DNA from: Mycobacteriaceae bacterium
GTDB taxonomy: Bacteria; Actinomycetota; Actinomycetes; Mycobacteriales; Mycobacteriaceae
Assembly (NCBI GenBank): GCA_019245755.1
Contig: JAFARC010000029.1
Coordinates: 1-55,767, forward strand
Length of the DNA: 55,767 bases
Direction: 5' to 3'
Under the pieces are notes generated by a model, which was not told the origin of the DNA, did no database searches, and saw only the letters and a list, made by a program, of their open reading frames with translations. Shown piece after piece: positions 10,236 to 21,869 of this stretch. Position numbers and translations under genes: made by a program. How positions within the stretch are numbered: position 1 is the first letter of the stretch; each line of letters starts with the position of its first letter.

Positions 10236-11270
10236 GTGGTCAAGCCTGCCGGCGTGGTCAAGCCGCCGATCAATCCGGTTCGCTGGCAGCCGCCGCCGGT
10301 GAAAGAGTTACCGCCCTTCGAAGAGGTGCCGCTGACCGTCATCGAGGTTCCCGGCCCCGCGCCCGAGGACGTCGTCGCCGACGCCGACGGAGGGATCTGG
10401 ACCGGCCTGGAAAACGGTCGGATCGTGCGGATTGCTTCGGGTGATTCTTCGGGCGGTTCTTCGGGCGGTTCTTCGGGCGGTCCGGTGGTGGTCGGCGACA
10501 CCGGTGGCCGGCCGCTGGGACTGGCCGTCGCCCGCGACGGTCGGCTGCTGGTGTGCGACAGCCACCGGGGCCTGCTGGCGATGGACACTGCCACCGGGGG
10601 ATTCGAGGTGCTGGTGGAGTCGGTAGCGGGCCGGCGCCTGCAGTTCTGCTCCAACGTGACCGAAACCTCCGACGGCACGTTGTATTTCAGCGAGTCGACA
10701 AGCGCGTTCGGCTACGAGTACCACAAGGGAGCGGTGCTGGAAGCCAGCGGCCGGGGCAGCCTGTTCCGCCGCGACCCGGACGGCACCGTCACCACCGTGT
10801 TGGAGGGGTTGTACTTCGCCAACGGGGTCACGCTGACCAGCGACGAGTCGGCGGTGGTCTTCGCCGAGACGACCGCACGACGGCTCTCGAAATACTGGCT
10901 GACCGGACCCCGCGCCGGGTCGGTGACCCCGCTGGTGCGCAACCTGCCCGGCTATCCCGACAACCTGTCGACGGGCGCCGACGGGCGGATCTGGACTGCG
11001 ATCGTGTCGCCGGTCAACAAACTGAACGACCTGCTCGCGCGCCGCGCGCCGATGCTGCGCAAGCTGCTGTGGCGGCTACCGTACCGGCTGCTGCCCGGCA
11101 TTCCCGCCGGAGCATGGGCGGTCGCGTTCTCGCCCGACAGCGGCGAGCCGGTGGCCGGGTTGCGGGGCAAGGCGCCGCGCTTCGGGTCGTCCACCGGGCT
11201 GGTCGAGGCGGGCGGCCGGCTGTGGCTGGGCTGCATCGGCGGCTCCGCGGTGGCCTATACCGCGCTGTGA
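10236..11270 (+). CDS. SMP-30/strictosidine synthase-like beta-propeller protein
   Basis: A 344-residue protein with a six-bladed propeller look: repeated (A/G)DGxI/LW-type turns ([38 protein letters not shown]) and the [13 protein letters not shown] and LPGYPDNLS strands typical of strictosidine synthase-like and gluconolactonase-type hydrolases. No secretion signal is obvious. GTG 10236 is chosen; a GTG at 10254 in the second copy of a short direct repeat (GGCGTGGTCAAGCC) is possible. It follows the aminotransferase closely, probably as an operon, and separates it from dacB1, unlike Mtb. Function is not established. Confidence 0.8.
   Translation: MVKPAGVVKPPINPVRWQPPPVKELPPFEEVPLTVIEVPGPAPEDVVADADGGIWTGLENGRIVRIASGDSSGGSSGGSSGGPVVVGDTGGRPLGLAVARDGRLLVCDSHRGLLAMDTATGGFEVLVESVAGRRLQFCSNVTETSDGTLYFSESTSAFGYEYHKGAVLEASGRGSLFRRDPDGTVTTVLEGLYFANGVTLTSDESAVVFAETTARRLSKYWLTGPRAGSVTPLVRNLPGYPDNLSTGADGRIWTAIVSPVNKLNDLLARRAPMLRKLLWRLPYRLLPGIPAGAWAVAFSPDSGEPVAGLRGKAPRFGSSTGLVEAGGRLWLGCIGGSAVAYTAL
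10443..10478 (+). repeat. 12-base in-frame tandem repeat
   Basis: Three copies of GGTTCTTCGGGC (the first begins GATTCT) encode a Ser-Ser-Gly-Gly run in a surface loop of the propeller protein. Whole-codon length keeps the frame. Confidence 0.85.
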
Positions 11271-11331
11271 CACCGTGCGGACCGTGCCGCTGACGGCGAC
11301 CGTGACGTTCATCGCCTACTCTGCACTGTCA

Positions 11332-12591
11332 ATGGGCTCGTTGAGTTGTGCGTCGCGTCGCGTGATGTGCGCGGCTTCTTCGGTGTTGTTGGCCGGCTTG
11401 GTTTCGGCTGCGCCGGTGGCCTGGGCGGAGCCGAACGCCGCGGTCGGCGCCGACACCTGCCCGTACCGGGTGACGACACCGCCGGCCGTGGACGCGTCGG
11501 AGGTACCCACCGCCGGTGACGCGCCGGTGCCGCTGCCGGTGCCGGCGAAAACCGTGGGCGGCGACGCGCTGGGCGGCTGCGGCGTCATCGCGGCGCCGGG
11601 CACGCCGCCGGTGCCCGACGACATCTCCGCGGATGCCTGGCTGGTCGCCGACCTCGACAGCGGCGACGTGATCGCCGCCAAGGACCCGCACGGCCGGCAC
11701 CGCCCGGCCAGCATCATCAAGGCCCTGGTGGCCATGGAGGCCATCAACTCGCTGGACATCAACAAAACCGTCGCCGGAACCGCCGAGGACGCCAACGCCG
11801 AGGGCACCCGGGTCGGCGTCGACGTCGGCGGCACCTACACCGTCAACCAACTGCTGCACGGGCTGTTGATGCACTCGGGCAACGACGCCGCGCACGCGCT
11901 GGCGATGCAGCTCGGCGGGGTCGACGCTGCGTTGACGAAGATCAACACGCTGGCGGGCAAGCTCGGCGGCCGGGACACCCGGGTGGCGACGCCGTCGGGG
12001 CTGGACGGCCCGGGGATGAGCACGTCTGCCTACGACATCGGGCTGTTCTACCGCTACGCCTGGCACAACCCGACGTTCGCCGACATCGTCGCGACGAAGA
12101 CATTCGAATTCCCCGGCCATCCGGCCCGCCCGGATGTGCCCGGCGACACCGATCACCCGGGCTACACGCTCGAAAACGACAACCAGCTGCTGTTCAACTA
12201 CCCCGGCGCGCTCGGCGGCAAGACCGGCTACACCGACGACGCCGGGCAGACGTTCGTCGGCGCGGCCGCGCACGGCGGCCGGCGGCTGGTCGCGGTGCTG
12301 ATGCACGGGACGCGGTTGCCGATTCCGCCCTGGCAGCAGGCCGCGCACTTGCTGGACTACGGTTTCGGTGTTCCGGCGGGCACCAGGGTGGGCACCTTGG
12401 TGGATCCGGACCCGTCGCTGGTGGCCCCGAAGGTGCCCACTTCGTTAAGCGACGCGGCCACCCAGGCGGCCGGGGTGGCGGCGGCCGGCGATTCGTTGCC
12501 GGTGCGGGTCGGGGTCGCGGTGATCGGCATGGTGGTGGTCTTCTGCCTGATCCTGGTGGCGCGCTCGATCAACCGGCGCCCGCAGCACTAG
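11332..12591 (+). CDS. dacB1: D-alanyl-D-alanine carboxypeptidase (penicillin-binding protein)
   Basis: Trims the terminal D-Ala of peptidoglycan stem peptides outside the membrane. With the ATG at 11332 it has 419 residues: a signal peptide ending near VSAAPVAWA, a Pro/Val-rich spacer, the serine peptidase domain, and a C-terminal membrane helix ([18 protein letters not shown]) with a basic tail. Active-site motifs are Ser127-x-x-Lys130 (ASIIK), Ser182-Gly-Asn (HSGND) and Lys297-Thr-Gly (GGKTGYT). The frame is open back to a GTG at 11275, which would lengthen the N-terminus oddly. Close to Rv3330. Confidence 0.93.
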   Translation: MGSLSCASRRVMCAASSVLLAGLVSAAPVAWAEPNAAVGADTCPYRVTTPPAVDASEVPTAGDAPVPLPVPAKTVGGDALGGCGVIAAPGTPPVPDDISADAWLVADLDSGDVIAAKDPHGRHRPASIIKALVAMEAINSLDINKTVAGTAEDANAEGTRVGVDVGGTYTVNQLLHGLLMHSGNDAAHALAMQLGGVDAALTKINTLAGKLGGRDTRVATPSGLDGPGMSTSAYDIGLFYRYAWHNPTFADIVATKTFEFPGHPARPDVPGDTDHPGYTLENDNQLLFNYPGALGGKTGYTDDAGQTFVGAAAHGGRRLVAVLMHGTRLPIPPWQQAAHLLDYGFGVPAGTRVGTLVDPDPSLVAPKVPTSLSDAATQAAGVAAAGDSLPVRVGVAVIGMVVVFCLILVARSINRRPQH

Positions 12592-12655
12592 GGGCGTGGT
12601 GGTTGGCGGCAGTGATTTCCGTTTGGCTGAGCCGCGGACCGGGTTCGGCGATGGT

Positions 12656-13654
12656 CTAGCGGCGGCGGGCCCAGGAAACGCCCAGCGCGGCAAGGGCCCC
12701 CAGCGCCATCGCCGCGAGCGCCTCGCCAATCCCGACGCCGTCGCGGCGGCGCACCACAACCAGCGCCGGCTGTGGCGGCGGCAGCGCCATGTCGGCCAGG
12801 TTCTCCGCGGACGTGGCCGCCCACGCGGTGGCGAACAGCACAAGTTGCGCGGTGTAGTAGGCGAACACCAAGAAGCCCAGAATCGGCCCGAACGCGGCAC
12901 CGGCCGGGCCGTGCACCACGTGCCGAAGGAAGACCGACGCCGCCTGCTTGAGGATCTCGAAGCCAACCGCCGCAAGCAGGCCCGCCCGCACCGCGCTGGC
13001 GAAACCCAGCGATTTGCGCGGCAGGCGGGCAATCATCCAGGTGAACAACAGCCAGGAAACCGCCACCGCCACCAGCACGGACGTCGATCGCAGCAGCGTG
13101 CCGAGCCCGGGCACATGGTGGACGCCGAACCAGCCAAGCACCGTCGTCATCAGCGCGGGATCGCCCAGCGCCGTCAACCCGATCGTGATCACGATCGCCA
13201 CGAACGCGGACAACAGCGCGGCGAAATCGGACAGCTTGGTCCTGATGTAGTTGCCGGTGCTGACCTGCTCACCCCACATCTGGGTCAGCGCTTCGCGCAG
13301 GTTGGCTATCCAGCCCAGCCCCGCCCAGGACGCCGTGGCGAGGCCGATGACACCCACCGAGGTGCGGGATTTGATTGCGTGGTCGATCAGCTTGACCAAC
13401 TGGTGGCCGAAGTCGCCCGACACGGTGTGCTTGATCCGCTCCTGGATGTCGGCGAGCAGATGGGGCTGGCGCGACAGCACGAACCCGGCGATCGCGAAGC
13501 CGACCATCAGCAAGGGGAACAGCGCGAAAACGGTGAAATAGGTGATGCCCGCGGCGTAGAAATTGCCGTGGCCGTCGTTGAAACGCTGCCATGCCAGCAT
13601 CGCGTGGTCGAGCCAGCGGTAGCGTGCCCGCAGTCGATCGAGAAGCCCCGACAT
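12656..13654 (-). CDS. YihY/BrkB-family membrane protein (Rv3335c-like)
   Basis: A 332-residue integral membrane protein with about six hydrophobic segments (for example ITYFTVFALFPLLMVGFAIAGFVL, SAFVAIVITIGLTAL, FLVFAYYTAQLVLFATAWAA). The N-terminal region with GNFYAAGITYFTVFALFPL and the AFGPILGFLVFAYY segment are family landmarks. The biochemical role of YihY/BrkB proteins is not settled. It reads away from the trpS 3' side: 12 bases separate its ATG from the trpS stop, suggesting cotranscription. Confidence 0.85.
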   Translation of the reverse strand: MSGLLDRLRARYRWLDHAMLAWQRFNDGHGNFYAAGITYFTVFALFPLLMVGFAIAGFVLSRQPHLLADIQERIKHTVSGDFGHQLVKLIDHAIKSRTSVGVIGLATASWAGLGWIANLREALTQMWGEQVSTGNYIRTKLSDFAALLSAFVAIVITIGLTALGDPALMTTVLGWFGVHHVPGLGTLLRSTSVLVAVAVSWLLFTWMIARLPRKSLGFASAVRAGLLAAVGFEILKQAASVFLRHVVHGPAGAAFGPILGFLVFAYYTAQLVLFATAWAATSAENLADMALPPPQPALVVVRRRDGVGIGEALAAMALGALAALGVSWARRR

Positions 13655-13666
13655 GTCGCCTCCCGG

Positions 13667-14680
<1,014 letters not shown>

Positions 14681-14764
14681 TCAATCTTTTCACGCTCGGC
14701 ACGGCCACCGACCGGACGGGGCTGACCGGTACCGGCGGTATCACTTTTGGTACGGTCGGGAACC

Positions 14765-15598
14765 ATGACACCTGGCGAGCGCAAGCCGATCCACCTCGGT
14801 TCCGGGCAGCCCATCCTGCTGCTGCACCCGTTCATGATGTCGCAGAACGTCTGGAAGAAGGTCGCTCCGCGGTTGGCCGAGACCCGACACTACGAGGTTT
14901 TCGCCCCGACCATGGCCGGGCACAACGGCGGTCCGCCGGGCGGGTTTTTCCTGGACACCGACACGCTGGCCGACCACGTCGAGACCCAGCTGGACAGGCT
15001 CGGCTGGGCCACCGCTCACATCGTCGGCAACTCGCTGGGCGGCTGGGTGGCCTTCGAGCTGGAGCGCCGCGGCCGGGCCCGCACGATCACCGGTATCGCG
15101 CCCGCGGGCGGGTGGACCAGGTGGACACCGGCCAAATTCGAGATCGTCGGGAAGTTCCTCGCCGGGGCGCCGCTGTGGATGCTGACCCGGCTGCTCGGGC
15201 GCCACACGCTACGGCTGCCGTTCAGCCGTCAGCTGGCACACCTGCCGGTCAGCGGGACAGCCGAGGGCCTGAGCGACACCGACCTGATCGAGATCATCGA
15301 CGACGTCTCGCACTGCCCGGCGTACTACCAGTTGCTGGTCAAGTCGCTGCTACTGCCCGGGCTGCTCGAGCTGGCCCAAACCCGCGCGCCGGCCCACCTG
15401 GTCATCTGCGAGAAGGACCGGGTGGTACCGACGCCGCGGTTCACCCGGCACTTCACCACCCACCTGCCCAAGAACACGGTGGTCACCACGCTCGACGGCG
15501 TCGGCCATATCCCGATGTTCGAGGCGCCGCACCGGATCGCCGCGGTGATCGACGACTTCCTCTGCCAGTACATCGACCGGCCCGCGCAGACGGGATAG
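14765..15598 (+). CDS. Alpha/beta-fold hydrolase (Rv3337/Rv3338 region)
   Basis: A 277-residue alpha/beta hydrolase with a complete catalytic set: nucleophile Ser in GNSLGG, Asp in CEKDRVV and His in GVGHIPM; LLLHPFM starts the core sheet. The substrate cannot be named; esterases and epoxide-hydrolase-like proteins share the pattern. I use the ATG at 14765; a TTG at 14747 is in frame. As I recall, Mtb annotation has two short genes here, so this may be the unbroken ancestral form. It converges on icd1 with 14 bases between stops. Confidence 0.82.
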   Translation: MTPGERKPIHLGSGQPILLLHPFMMSQNVWKKVAPRLAETRHYEVFAPTMAGHNGGPPGGFFLDTDTLADHVETQLDRLGWATAHIVGNSLGGWVAFELERRGRARTITGIAPAGGWTRWTPAKFEIVGKFLAGAPLWMLTRLLGRHTLRLPFSRQLAHLPVSGTAEGLSDTDLIEIIDDVSHCPAYYQLLVKSLLLPGLLELAQTRAPAHLVICEKDRVVPTPRFTRHFTTHLPKNTVVTTLDGVGHIPMFEAPHRIAAVIDDFLCQYIDRPAQTG

Positions 15599-15612
15599 CG
15601 CCGCGGGGGGCT

Positions 15613-16842
15613 CTAGTCGAGCGCCTTCTTGAGGTTGTCGTCGAGCGCGCTCATGAATTCGTCGGTGGTCAGCCACGGCTGGTCCTTGCCGATCAGCAGC
15701 GCGAGGTCCTTGGTCATCTGGCCGCCCTCGACTGTCTCGATGACGACACGCTCCAGCGTGTGGGCGAACTCGACGACGTCGGGGGTCTCGTCCAGCTTGC
15801 CGCGGTGCTCGAGGGCACGGGTCCAGGCGAAGATCGATGCGATGGGGTTGGTCGAGGTGGGCTTGCCCTGCTGCCACTGGCGAAAGTGGCGCGTCACGGT
15901 GCCGTGGGCCGCCTCGGCCTCGACGATCTTGCCGTCCGGCGTCATCAGCACCGACGTCATTAACCCGAGGGAGCCGTAGCCCTGCGCGACCGTGTCGGAC
16001 TGCACGTCGCCGTCGTAGTTCTTGCAGGCCCAAATGTAGCCGCCCTCCCACTTCAGGCTGGCCGCCACCATGTCGTCGATCAACCGGTGCTCGTAAGTCA
16101 GCCCGGCGGCCTCGAAGTCGTCTTTGAACTCCTCGTCGTAGATGCGCTGGAACTCGTCCTTGAACATCCCGTCGTACGCCTTGAGGATGGTGTTCTTCGT
16201 CGACAGGTAGACCGGGTACTTCTCCTTGAGTCCGTACTTGAACGCCGCTCGGGCGAAGTCGTGGATCGAGCCTTTGAAGTTGTACATCCCCATCACGACG
16301 CCGCCGCCTTCGGGAATGTCGACGACCTCGTGCTCGACCGGCTCGCCGCCGTCGTCCGGGGTGAACGTGATGGTCACCTTGCCCGGTCGATCAACCTTGA
16401 AATTGGTCGCCGCGTACTGGTCGCCGAACGCGTGACGGCCGATGATGATCGGCTTGGTCCAGCCCGGCACCAGCCGGGGAACGTTGTTGATCACGATCGG
16501 CGCACGGAATATGGTGCCGCCCAATATGTTTCGGATCGTCCCGTTAGGCGACTTCCACATTTGCTTGAGGTTGAACTCCTTGACCCGCGCCTCGTCGGGG
16601 GTGATGGTCGCACACTTGACTCCGACGCCGTGCTTCTTGATCGCGTTGGCCGCGTCGACGGTCACCTGGTCGTCGGTGGCATCGCGGTTCTCGATGCCCA
16701 AGTCGTAGTACTCCAGGTCGATATCGAGGTAGGGGAAGATCAGCGTGTCCTTGATGGCCTTCCAGATGATGCGGGTCATCTCGTCGCCGTCGAGCTCTAC
16801 TACCGTGCCTTCAACGTTGATCTTGGAGTTGATCTTGGACAT
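15613..16842 (-). CDS. icd1: NADP-dependent isocitrate dehydrogenase, eukaryote-like type
   Basis: Oxidatively decarboxylates isocitrate to 2-oxoglutarate with NADP in the TCA cycle. The ATG at 16842 ([19 protein letters not shown]) gives 409 residues, the Mtb Icd1 length. Substrate and metal residues are visible in [72 protein letters not shown] and [10 protein letters not shown]. The open frame extends 51 codons further upstream without family similarity. The gene diverges from the metX unit over about 200 bases. Confidence 0.97.
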   Translation of the reverse strand: MSKINSKINVEGTVVELDGDEMTRIIWKAIKDTLIFPYLDIDLEYYDLGIENRDATDDQVTVDAANAIKKHGVGVKCATITPDEARVKEFNLKQMWKSPNGTIRNILGGTIFRAPIVINNVPRLVPGWTKPIIIGRHAFGDQYAATNFKVDRPGKVTITFTPDDGGEPVEHEVVDIPEGGGVVMGMYNFKGSIHDFARAAFKYGLKEKYPVYLSTKNTILKAYDGMFKDEFQRIYDEEFKDDFEAAGLTYEHRLIDDMVAASLKWEGGYIWACKNYDGDVQSDTVAQGYGSLGLMTSVLMTPDGKIVEAEAAHGTVTRHFRQWQQGKPTSTNPIASIFAWTRALEHRGKLDETPDVVEFAHTLERVVIETVEGGQMTKDLALLIGKDQPWLTTDEFMSALDDNLKKALD

Positions 16843-17030
16843 CCAGTCCGAGTCCCTTTCTACGCCGGCGATCGCATGCTGCGAGCCAGCGTACCGGGGG
16901 CCGGAAAGCGATGAACGGTGAAGTTGGGCTACCCGCCAGTAACCCTTACGGGGCGGTTTGCGGTAGCGAGTGCGAGGCGCGCGCCGCTGTGTCACAAGGG
17001 CGTCGGTGGCAACAGTTCAGCGGCGTGCGA

Positions 17031-17036
17031 TAGGCT
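17031..17036 (+). promoter_or_regulatory. -10 element of the riboswitch-metX transcript
   Basis: TAGGCT fits TANNNT, and the expected start, about seven bases on, coincides with the first paired bases of the SAM-IV riboswitch. A TGGCAA about 18 bases upstream is a weak -35 candidate. Confidence 0.5.
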
Positions 17037-17042
17037 TCTCAT

Positions 17043-17165
17043 CGGTCATGAGTGCCAGCGTCAAGCCCCGGCTCGCTGGCCGGCAACCCTCCAACCGCGG
17101 TGGGGTGCCCCGGGTGATGACCAGGTTGAGTAGCCCCCACGGGCTACACGGCAAGCGCGGGTCCG
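17043..17165 (+). ncRNA. SAM-IV riboswitch
   Basis: The stretch starting GGTCATGAGTGCCAGCGTCA, with CGGCAACCCTCCAACCGCGG, GGGGTGCC, GGTGATGACC closing the outer stem, and the pseudoknotted 3' part AGTAGCCCCCACGGGCTACACGGCAAGCGCGGGTC, follows the actinobacterial SAM-IV consensus. In Mtb the element precedes metC (Rv3340). It senses S-adenosylmethionine and lowers expression when SAM is plentiful. Here the first large downstream gene is metX, because metC is reduced to a scar. About 140 bases with GC-rich stems (17166-17308) lie between it and the scar and would hold the expression platform. Confidence 0.92.
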
Positions 17166-17233
17166 CCACGACGGGCCCCCAGAGTAGACAGGGAAACCTG
17201 ATGCGGAGGCCCCCGATGTGCAGCTATCGCTGA

Positions 17234-17452
<219 letters not shown>

Positions 17453-17454
17453 AC

Positions 17455-18573
17455 GTGACCATTTTCGACGTGCCAACCGCAACACTGCCGACAGAGGGTG
17501 AGATCGGCGTGATCGAGATCGGCCCCCGACGACTGGAAAGCGGGGCGGTGATCGACGACGTCAGTATCGCGGTGCAGCGCTGGGGCGAGCTGTCACCGTC
17601 CCGCGACAACGTGGTGGTGGTGCTGCATGCGCTGACCGGCGACTCACACATCACCGGCGCCGCCGGACCGGACCACCCCACCGCCGGCTGGTGGGACGGC
17701 GTGGCGGGCCCGGGTGCGCCGATCGACACCAACCGCTGGTGCGCGGTGGCCACCAACGTGCTCGGCGGATGCCGCGGCTCCACCGGCCCAAGTTCGCCGA
17801 CCACCGACGGAAAGGCCTGGGGCTCAAGGTTTCCCACGCTGACTGTGCGCGACCAGGTGGACGCCGACGTGGCCGCGCTGGTGGCGATGGGCATCCCCGA
17901 AGTGGCCGCAGTGGTGGGCGGTTCGATGGGCGGCGCGCGGGCGCTGGAGTGGATCGTCAGCTATCCCGACTCCGTGCGAAGCGGGCTGGTGCTGGCGGTC
18001 GGGGCACGCGCCACCGCCGACCAGATCGGCACCCAGAGCGCGCAGGTCGCCGCGATCAAGGCAGACCCGAACTGGCAGGGCGGCGATTACTACGGCACCG
18101 GTCGGGAGCCCTCGGACGGCATGGACATCGCGCGCCGGTTCGCGCACCTGAGCTACCGTGGCGAGCTCGAGCTTGACCGGCGGTTCGCGAATCAGGCTCA
18201 GGGCCATGAGGATCCGCTGAGGGGAGGCCGCTACGCGGTGCAGAGCTACCTCGAACACCAGGGCGCGAAGCTGGTCGACAGGTTCGACGCGGGCAGCTAC
18301 GTGGTGCTCACCGACGCGTTGAGCAGTCACGACGTCGGCCGCGGACGCGGCGGGGTGCCCGCGGCGCTGCGGCGCTGCCCGGTGCCGGTAGTGGTCGGCG
18401 GCATCACGTCCGACCGACTCTATCCACTGCGGCTGCAGGAGGAACTGGCAGATCTGATGCCCGGCTGTACCGGGCTGAACGTGGTCGACTCGGTCTACGG
18501 CCACGACGGCTTCCTGCTGGAGACCGAAGCAGTCGGAGATCTGATCCGGCAGACGCTCAAGTTGGCACTGTGA
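17455..18573 (+). CDS. metX: Homoserine O-acetyltransferase
   Basis: Acetylates homoserine with acetyl-CoA in methionine synthesis (named metA in older Mtb annotation). An alpha/beta hydrolase fold enzyme: nucleophile Ser157 in [12 protein letters not shown], which matches Mtb numbering, the late Asp region [12 protein letters not shown], and the catalytic His in YGHDGFL. I choose the GTG at 17455 because GAGG at 17443-17446 is correctly spaced and the protein begins as in Mtb; GTG 17449 is in frame. 372 residues. Its product is the substrate of the MetC missing just upstream, so another sulfhydrylase or MetB must use it. Confidence 0.95.
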   Translation: MTIFDVPTATLPTEGEIGVIEIGPRRLESGAVIDDVSIAVQRWGELSPSRDNVVVVLHALTGDSHITGAAGPDHPTAGWWDGVAGPGAPIDTNRWCAVATNVLGGCRGSTGPSSPTTDGKAWGSRFPTLTVRDQVDADVAALVAMGIPEVAAVVGGSMGGARALEWIVSYPDSVRSGLVLAVGARATADQIGTQSAQVAAIKADPNWQGGDYYGTGREPSDGMDIARRFAHLSYRGELELDRRFANQAQGHEDPLRGGRYAVQSYLEHQGAKLVDRFDAGSYVVLTDALSSHDVGRGRGGVPAALRRCPVPVVVGGITSDRLYPLRLQEELADLMPGCTGLNVVDSVYGHDGFLLETEAVGDLIRQTLKLAL

Positions 18574-19319
18574 CCGACCTGCAGAGGCAGCAGCGGCGGT
18601 CACGGTCGTTCGGAGCGCAAGCCGCGGCATACGAACGCGGCCGGCCCTCCTATCCCCCGGCCGCCATCGATTGGCTGCTGCCCGGCGGCGCGCGCGACGT
18701 GCTCGACCTTGGCGCGGGCACCGGCAAGCTGACCACCCGGCTGGTCGAACGCGGGCTCAAGGTAATCGCGGTGGATCCGATCGCGGAAATGCTTGAGGTA
18801 CTGAGCGATTCGCTACCCGAGACGCCGGCGCTGCTGGGCAGCGCCGAGGACATCCCGCTGCCCGACGACAGCGTCGACGCGGTGCTGGTCGCGCAGGCGT
18901 GGCACTGGTTCGAGCCGGCCCGTGCCGTGCCAGAAGTGGCGCGCGTGCTGCGACCCGGAGGCCGGCTGGGGCTGGTGTGGAACACCCGTGACGAACGCCT
19001 CGGCTGGGTGCGTGAGCTGGGCCGCATCATCGGCCAGGAGAACGATGTCGATCACCTGACCAACCGCGTCACGCTGCCGGCGCCGTTCACCGAACTGGAA
19101 CGCCATCAGGTCGAGTGGACCAATTACGTGACGCCGCAGGCACTCATCGACCTCGTCGCCTCCCGCAGCTACTGCATCACCTCACCCGCCGAGGTGCGGA
19201 CCAGGACGCTGGACCGGGTCCGCGAACTGCTCGCCACACATTCGGCCCTGGCGCAGTCCAACGGACTGGCGCTGCCCTACATCACGGTCTGTGTTCGAGC
19301 CACACTGGACGACAGGTGA
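18570..19319 (+). CDS. Class I SAM-dependent methyltransferase (Rv3342-like)
   Basis: A 249-residue Methyltransf_11-type protein. Motif I is [15 protein letters not shown], the acidic end of strand 2 is [10 protein letters not shown], and [23 protein letters not shown] and [17 protein letters not shown] complete the fold. The substrate is unknown. The GTG overlaps the metX stop as GTGA, so it is translationally coupled to metX and under the same riboswitch. Confidence 0.9.
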   Translation: MTDLQRQQRRSRSFGAQAAAYERGRPSYPPAAIDWLLPGGARDVLDLGAGTGKLTTRLVERGLKVIAVDPIAEMLEVLSDSLPETPALLGSAEDIPLPDDSVDAVLVAQAWHWFEPARAVPEVARVLRPGGRLGLVWNTRDERLGWVRELGRIIGQENDVDHLTNRVTLPAPFTELERHQVEWTNYVTPQALIDLVASRSYCITSPAEVRTRTLDRVRELLATHSALAQSNGLALPYITVCVRATLDDR

Positions 19320-19365
19320 TCAGAGCGATCACCGGGTTCGCCGGGTCGGGTGAAGGCGGGTCACG

Positions 19366-19659
19366 CTAACTGGTGCCGAGCGGGTCGATCGTCCAGGCGA
19401 TGTAGATCACCGCCGCGCTGACCAGGACCATCGTCGTGAAGTCGGTCATCCGGCCGCGAACCACCAGCAGGCCGGCGCGGTTCTCCGACAGCACCAGCCG
19501 CAGTGCCGCGGCTACCCCGGCACCGATGCCCAGCAGCAGCGAGCCGCGCCGCCAGTAGTCGGTGACCACCAGCCCGAACGCCGTGACGAAGATCAGGCCG
19601 ACGACGACGATCGGCCACTGCCGGCCGACCACCGTGCGGGCGGTGTCCCGAACGGTCAC
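19366..19659 (-). CDS. DUF3017 small membrane protein (Rv3355c-like)
   Basis: 97 residues from the GTG at 19659, which overlaps the folD stop as GTGA. Three membrane segments are visible: [35 protein letters not shown] and [15 protein letters not shown]. Length equals the Mtb protein. Function unknown; it is regularly coupled to folD. Confidence 0.88.
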   Translation of the reverse strand: MTVRDTARTVVGRQWPIVVVGLIFVTAFGLVVTDYWRRGSLLLGIGAGVAAALRLVLSENRAGLLVVRGRMTDFTTMVLVSAAVIYIAWTIDPLGTS

Positions 19660-20513
19660 GTGGCGGCCTCCGCGAGCTCGACGACGTTGGTCAGCAGGAA
19701 CGCCCGGGTCAGCGGGCCGACGCCGCCGGGATTGGGCGACACATGGCCGGCGACCTCCCAGACATCGGGGCGCACGTCGCCGGTGAGCTTGCCGGCAACG
19801 CGGCTCACCCCCACGTCGACAACGGCGGCGCCCGGCCGGATCATTTCCGCCGTCACCATGTGCGGCACCCCGACCGCCGCCACCACGATGTCGGCCCCGC
19901 GGGTCAACTCGGGCAGGTGACGGGTGGCGGTGTGGCACAAAGTCACCGTCGCGTTCTCCGAACGGCGGGATAGCAGCAGACCCAGCGGGCGCCCCACGGT
20001 CACCCCCCTGCCGATGATCACCGCGTGGGCGCCGGCGATCTCCACTTCGTAGCGGCGCAGCAGATGCACGATGCCGCGCGGAGTGCAGGGCAGTGCGGCG
20101 GCCTTGCCCAGCACGAGCCGGCCCAGGTTCGTCGGGTGAAGCCCGTCGGCGTCCTTGGCCGGATCGATGCGCTCCAGCGCGGCGTTCTCGTCGAGCTGCT
20201 TCGGCAGCGGCAACTGCACGATGTAGCCGGTGCATTCCGCGTTGGCGTTCAGCTCGTCGATGGTGTCCTCGAGCTTGGACTGGCTGATGTCGGCGGGAAG
20301 GTCGCGGCGGAGCGAGGTGATGCCGACTTTCGCGCAGTCGGCGTGCTTTCCGCGCACGTATGCCTGCGATCCGGGGTCGTCGCCGACCAGGATGGTGCCC
20401 AGCCCGGGCGTGCGGCCGGCCGCGGTCAGCGCGGCGACCCGTTCGGTGAGGTCGACGAAGATCTCGTCGCGGACGGCCTTGCCGTCCAGCACCGTCGCGG
20501 TCACGCACGCCAT
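19656..20513 (-). CDS. folD: Methylenetetrahydrofolate dehydrogenase/cyclohydrolase
   Basis: Interconverts methylene-, methenyl- and formyl-tetrahydrofolate with NADP. Catalytic Lys lies in YVRGKHADC, the substrate loop is [10 protein letters not shown], the nucleotide site is [14 protein letters not shown], and the signature PGGVGPLT is near the end. ATG 20513 gives 285 residues; a GTG at 20504 would give 282, closer to Mtb. It diverges from the flavin oxidoreductase with only 17 bases between starts, so both transcripts are probably leaderless. Confidence 0.95.
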   Translation of the reverse strand: MACVTATVLDGKAVRDEIFVDLTERVAALTAAGRTPGLGTILVGDDPGSQAYVRGKHADCAKVGITSLRRDLPADISQSKLEDTIDELNANAECTGYIVQLPLPKQLDENAALERIDPAKDADGLHPTNLGRLVLGKAAALPCTPRGIVHLLRRYEVEIAGAHAVIIGRGVTVGRPLGLLLSRRSENATVTLCHTATRHLPELTRGADIVVAAVGVPHMVTAEMIRPGAAVVDVGVSRVAGKLTGDVRPDVWEVAGHVSPNPGGVGPLTRAFLLTNVVELAEAAT

Positions 20514-20530
20514 TGTGGCAGGCTCCCGGT

Positions 20531-21718
20531 ATGCCTGCCGCACCCGACGTGTTCGCCCCGGCGAAGCTCGGCCCTATCACCCTGCGCAACCGGATCATCA
20601 AGGCGGCGACATTCGAGGGGGCCACACCCGACGCGTTGGTGACCGACGACCTGATCGAATACCACCGCCGGCCGGCCGCCGGGGGCGTCGGCATGACGAC
20701 CGTGGCCTACCTCGCGGTGTCGCCGGGCGGGCGCACCGAGGGACGGCAGATCTGGATGCGCCCGGAAGCCGTTCCCGGCCTGCGCCGGCTCACCGATGCA
20801 ATCCACGCCGGGGGTGCGGCGATCAGCGCGCAGATCGGCCACGCCGGCCCGGTCGCCGACGCCCGCTCCAACAAGGCCACGGCGCTGGCGCCGGTGCGGT
20901 TCTTCAATCCGATCGCGATGCGGTTCGCCAAGAAGGCCTCCGCCGACGACATCCACGACGTCATCGGCGCGCACGCCAACGCGGCGCGGTTCGCGATCGA
21001 CGCAGGCTTCGACGCCATCGAAATACATCTGGGACACAACTACTTCTGCAGCGCGTTTCTGAGCCCGTTGCTCAACCGACGCGACGACCAGTTCGGCGGA
21101 TCGTTACAGAATCGCGCGAAGGTGGCCCGCGGTGTCGTAACGGCCGTCCGCAACGCGGTGAAGGACCAGGTCGCGGTGACCGCCAAGCTGAACATGGCCG
21201 ACGGGGTCCGCGGTGGGATCACCGTCGACGAGGCGCTGATCACCGCGAAATGGCTGCAGGACGACGGCGGCCTGGACGCGATCGAGCTGACGGCGGGCAG
21301 CTCGCTGGTCAACCCGATGTACCTGTTCCGCGGCGACGCACCGGTCAAGGAGTTCGCGAACGCGTTCAAGCCGCCGATGCGCTGGGGGATGCGGATGCTG
21401 GGGAAGAACTTCTTGCGGCAATACCCCTACCGCGACGCCTACCTGCTCGACCAGGCGCGCAAGTTTCGCGCGGAGCTGACGATGCCGCTGATCCTGCTCG
21501 GCGGGATCACCAACCGCGAAACGATGGACCTCGCGATGGCCGAAGGCTTCGAGTTCGTCGCGATGGCTCGCGCGCTGCTGGCCGAGCCGGACCTGATCAA
21601 CCGGATCGCCGCCGACGGCGACCGGCGCACCGTGCGATCGGCCTGCACACACTGCAACCAGTGCATGCCGACGATTTACAGCCGCACCCACTGTGTGTTG
21701 ACCGGAGCGCCGATTTAA
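20531..21718 (+). CDS. NADH:flavin oxidoreductase, Old Yellow Enzyme-like (Rv3359-like)
   Basis: A 395-residue FMN-dependent TIM barrel. N-terminal [48 protein letters not shown] and [33 protein letters not shown] are standard family regions; CTHCNQCMP near the C-terminus is the Cys-rich segment found in the larger 2,4-dienoyl-CoA reductase-type members, but the second half of such proteins is missing. Substrate unknown. The relJK toxin-antitoxin pair that sits upstream in Mtb is absent. Confidence 0.88.
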   Translation: MPAAPDVFAPAKLGPITLRNRIIKAATFEGATPDALVTDDLIEYHRRPAAGGVGMTTVAYLAVSPGGRTEGRQIWMRPEAVPGLRRLTDAIHAGGAAISAQIGHAGPVADARSNKATALAPVRFFNPIAMRFAKKASADDIHDVIGAHANAARFAIDAGFDAIEIHLGHNYFCSAFLSPLLNRRDDQFGGSLQNRAKVARGVVTAVRNAVKDQVAVTAKLNMADGVRGGITVDEALITAKWLQDDGGLDAIELTAGSSLVNPMYLFRGDAPVKEFANAFKPPMRWGMRMLGKNFLRQYPYRDAYLLDQARKFRAELTMPLILLGGITNRETMDLAMAEGFEFVAMARALLAEPDLINRIAADGDRRTVRSACTHCNQCMPTIYSRTHCVLTGAPI

Positions 21719-21869
21719 TCCGCTGCGCTGCGAAAATTCTCTCTCGATCGGTGTTACAAACGGCGCCGTTGCAGCGATGTTATCTGTGTTAATGCTGAGC
21801 CTGGCGTTAACGGTGAGTCGCGGAGTGCGGTCCCGACCAGCAGTAACGGTTTCGAGAGAAGGGCGAAAC

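Noticed and set aside
21759..21770. AACGGCGCCGTT palindrome upstream of the porin
   Set aside because: Twelve bases of GC-rich palindrome are common in this genome; no promoter element is properly spaced around it.
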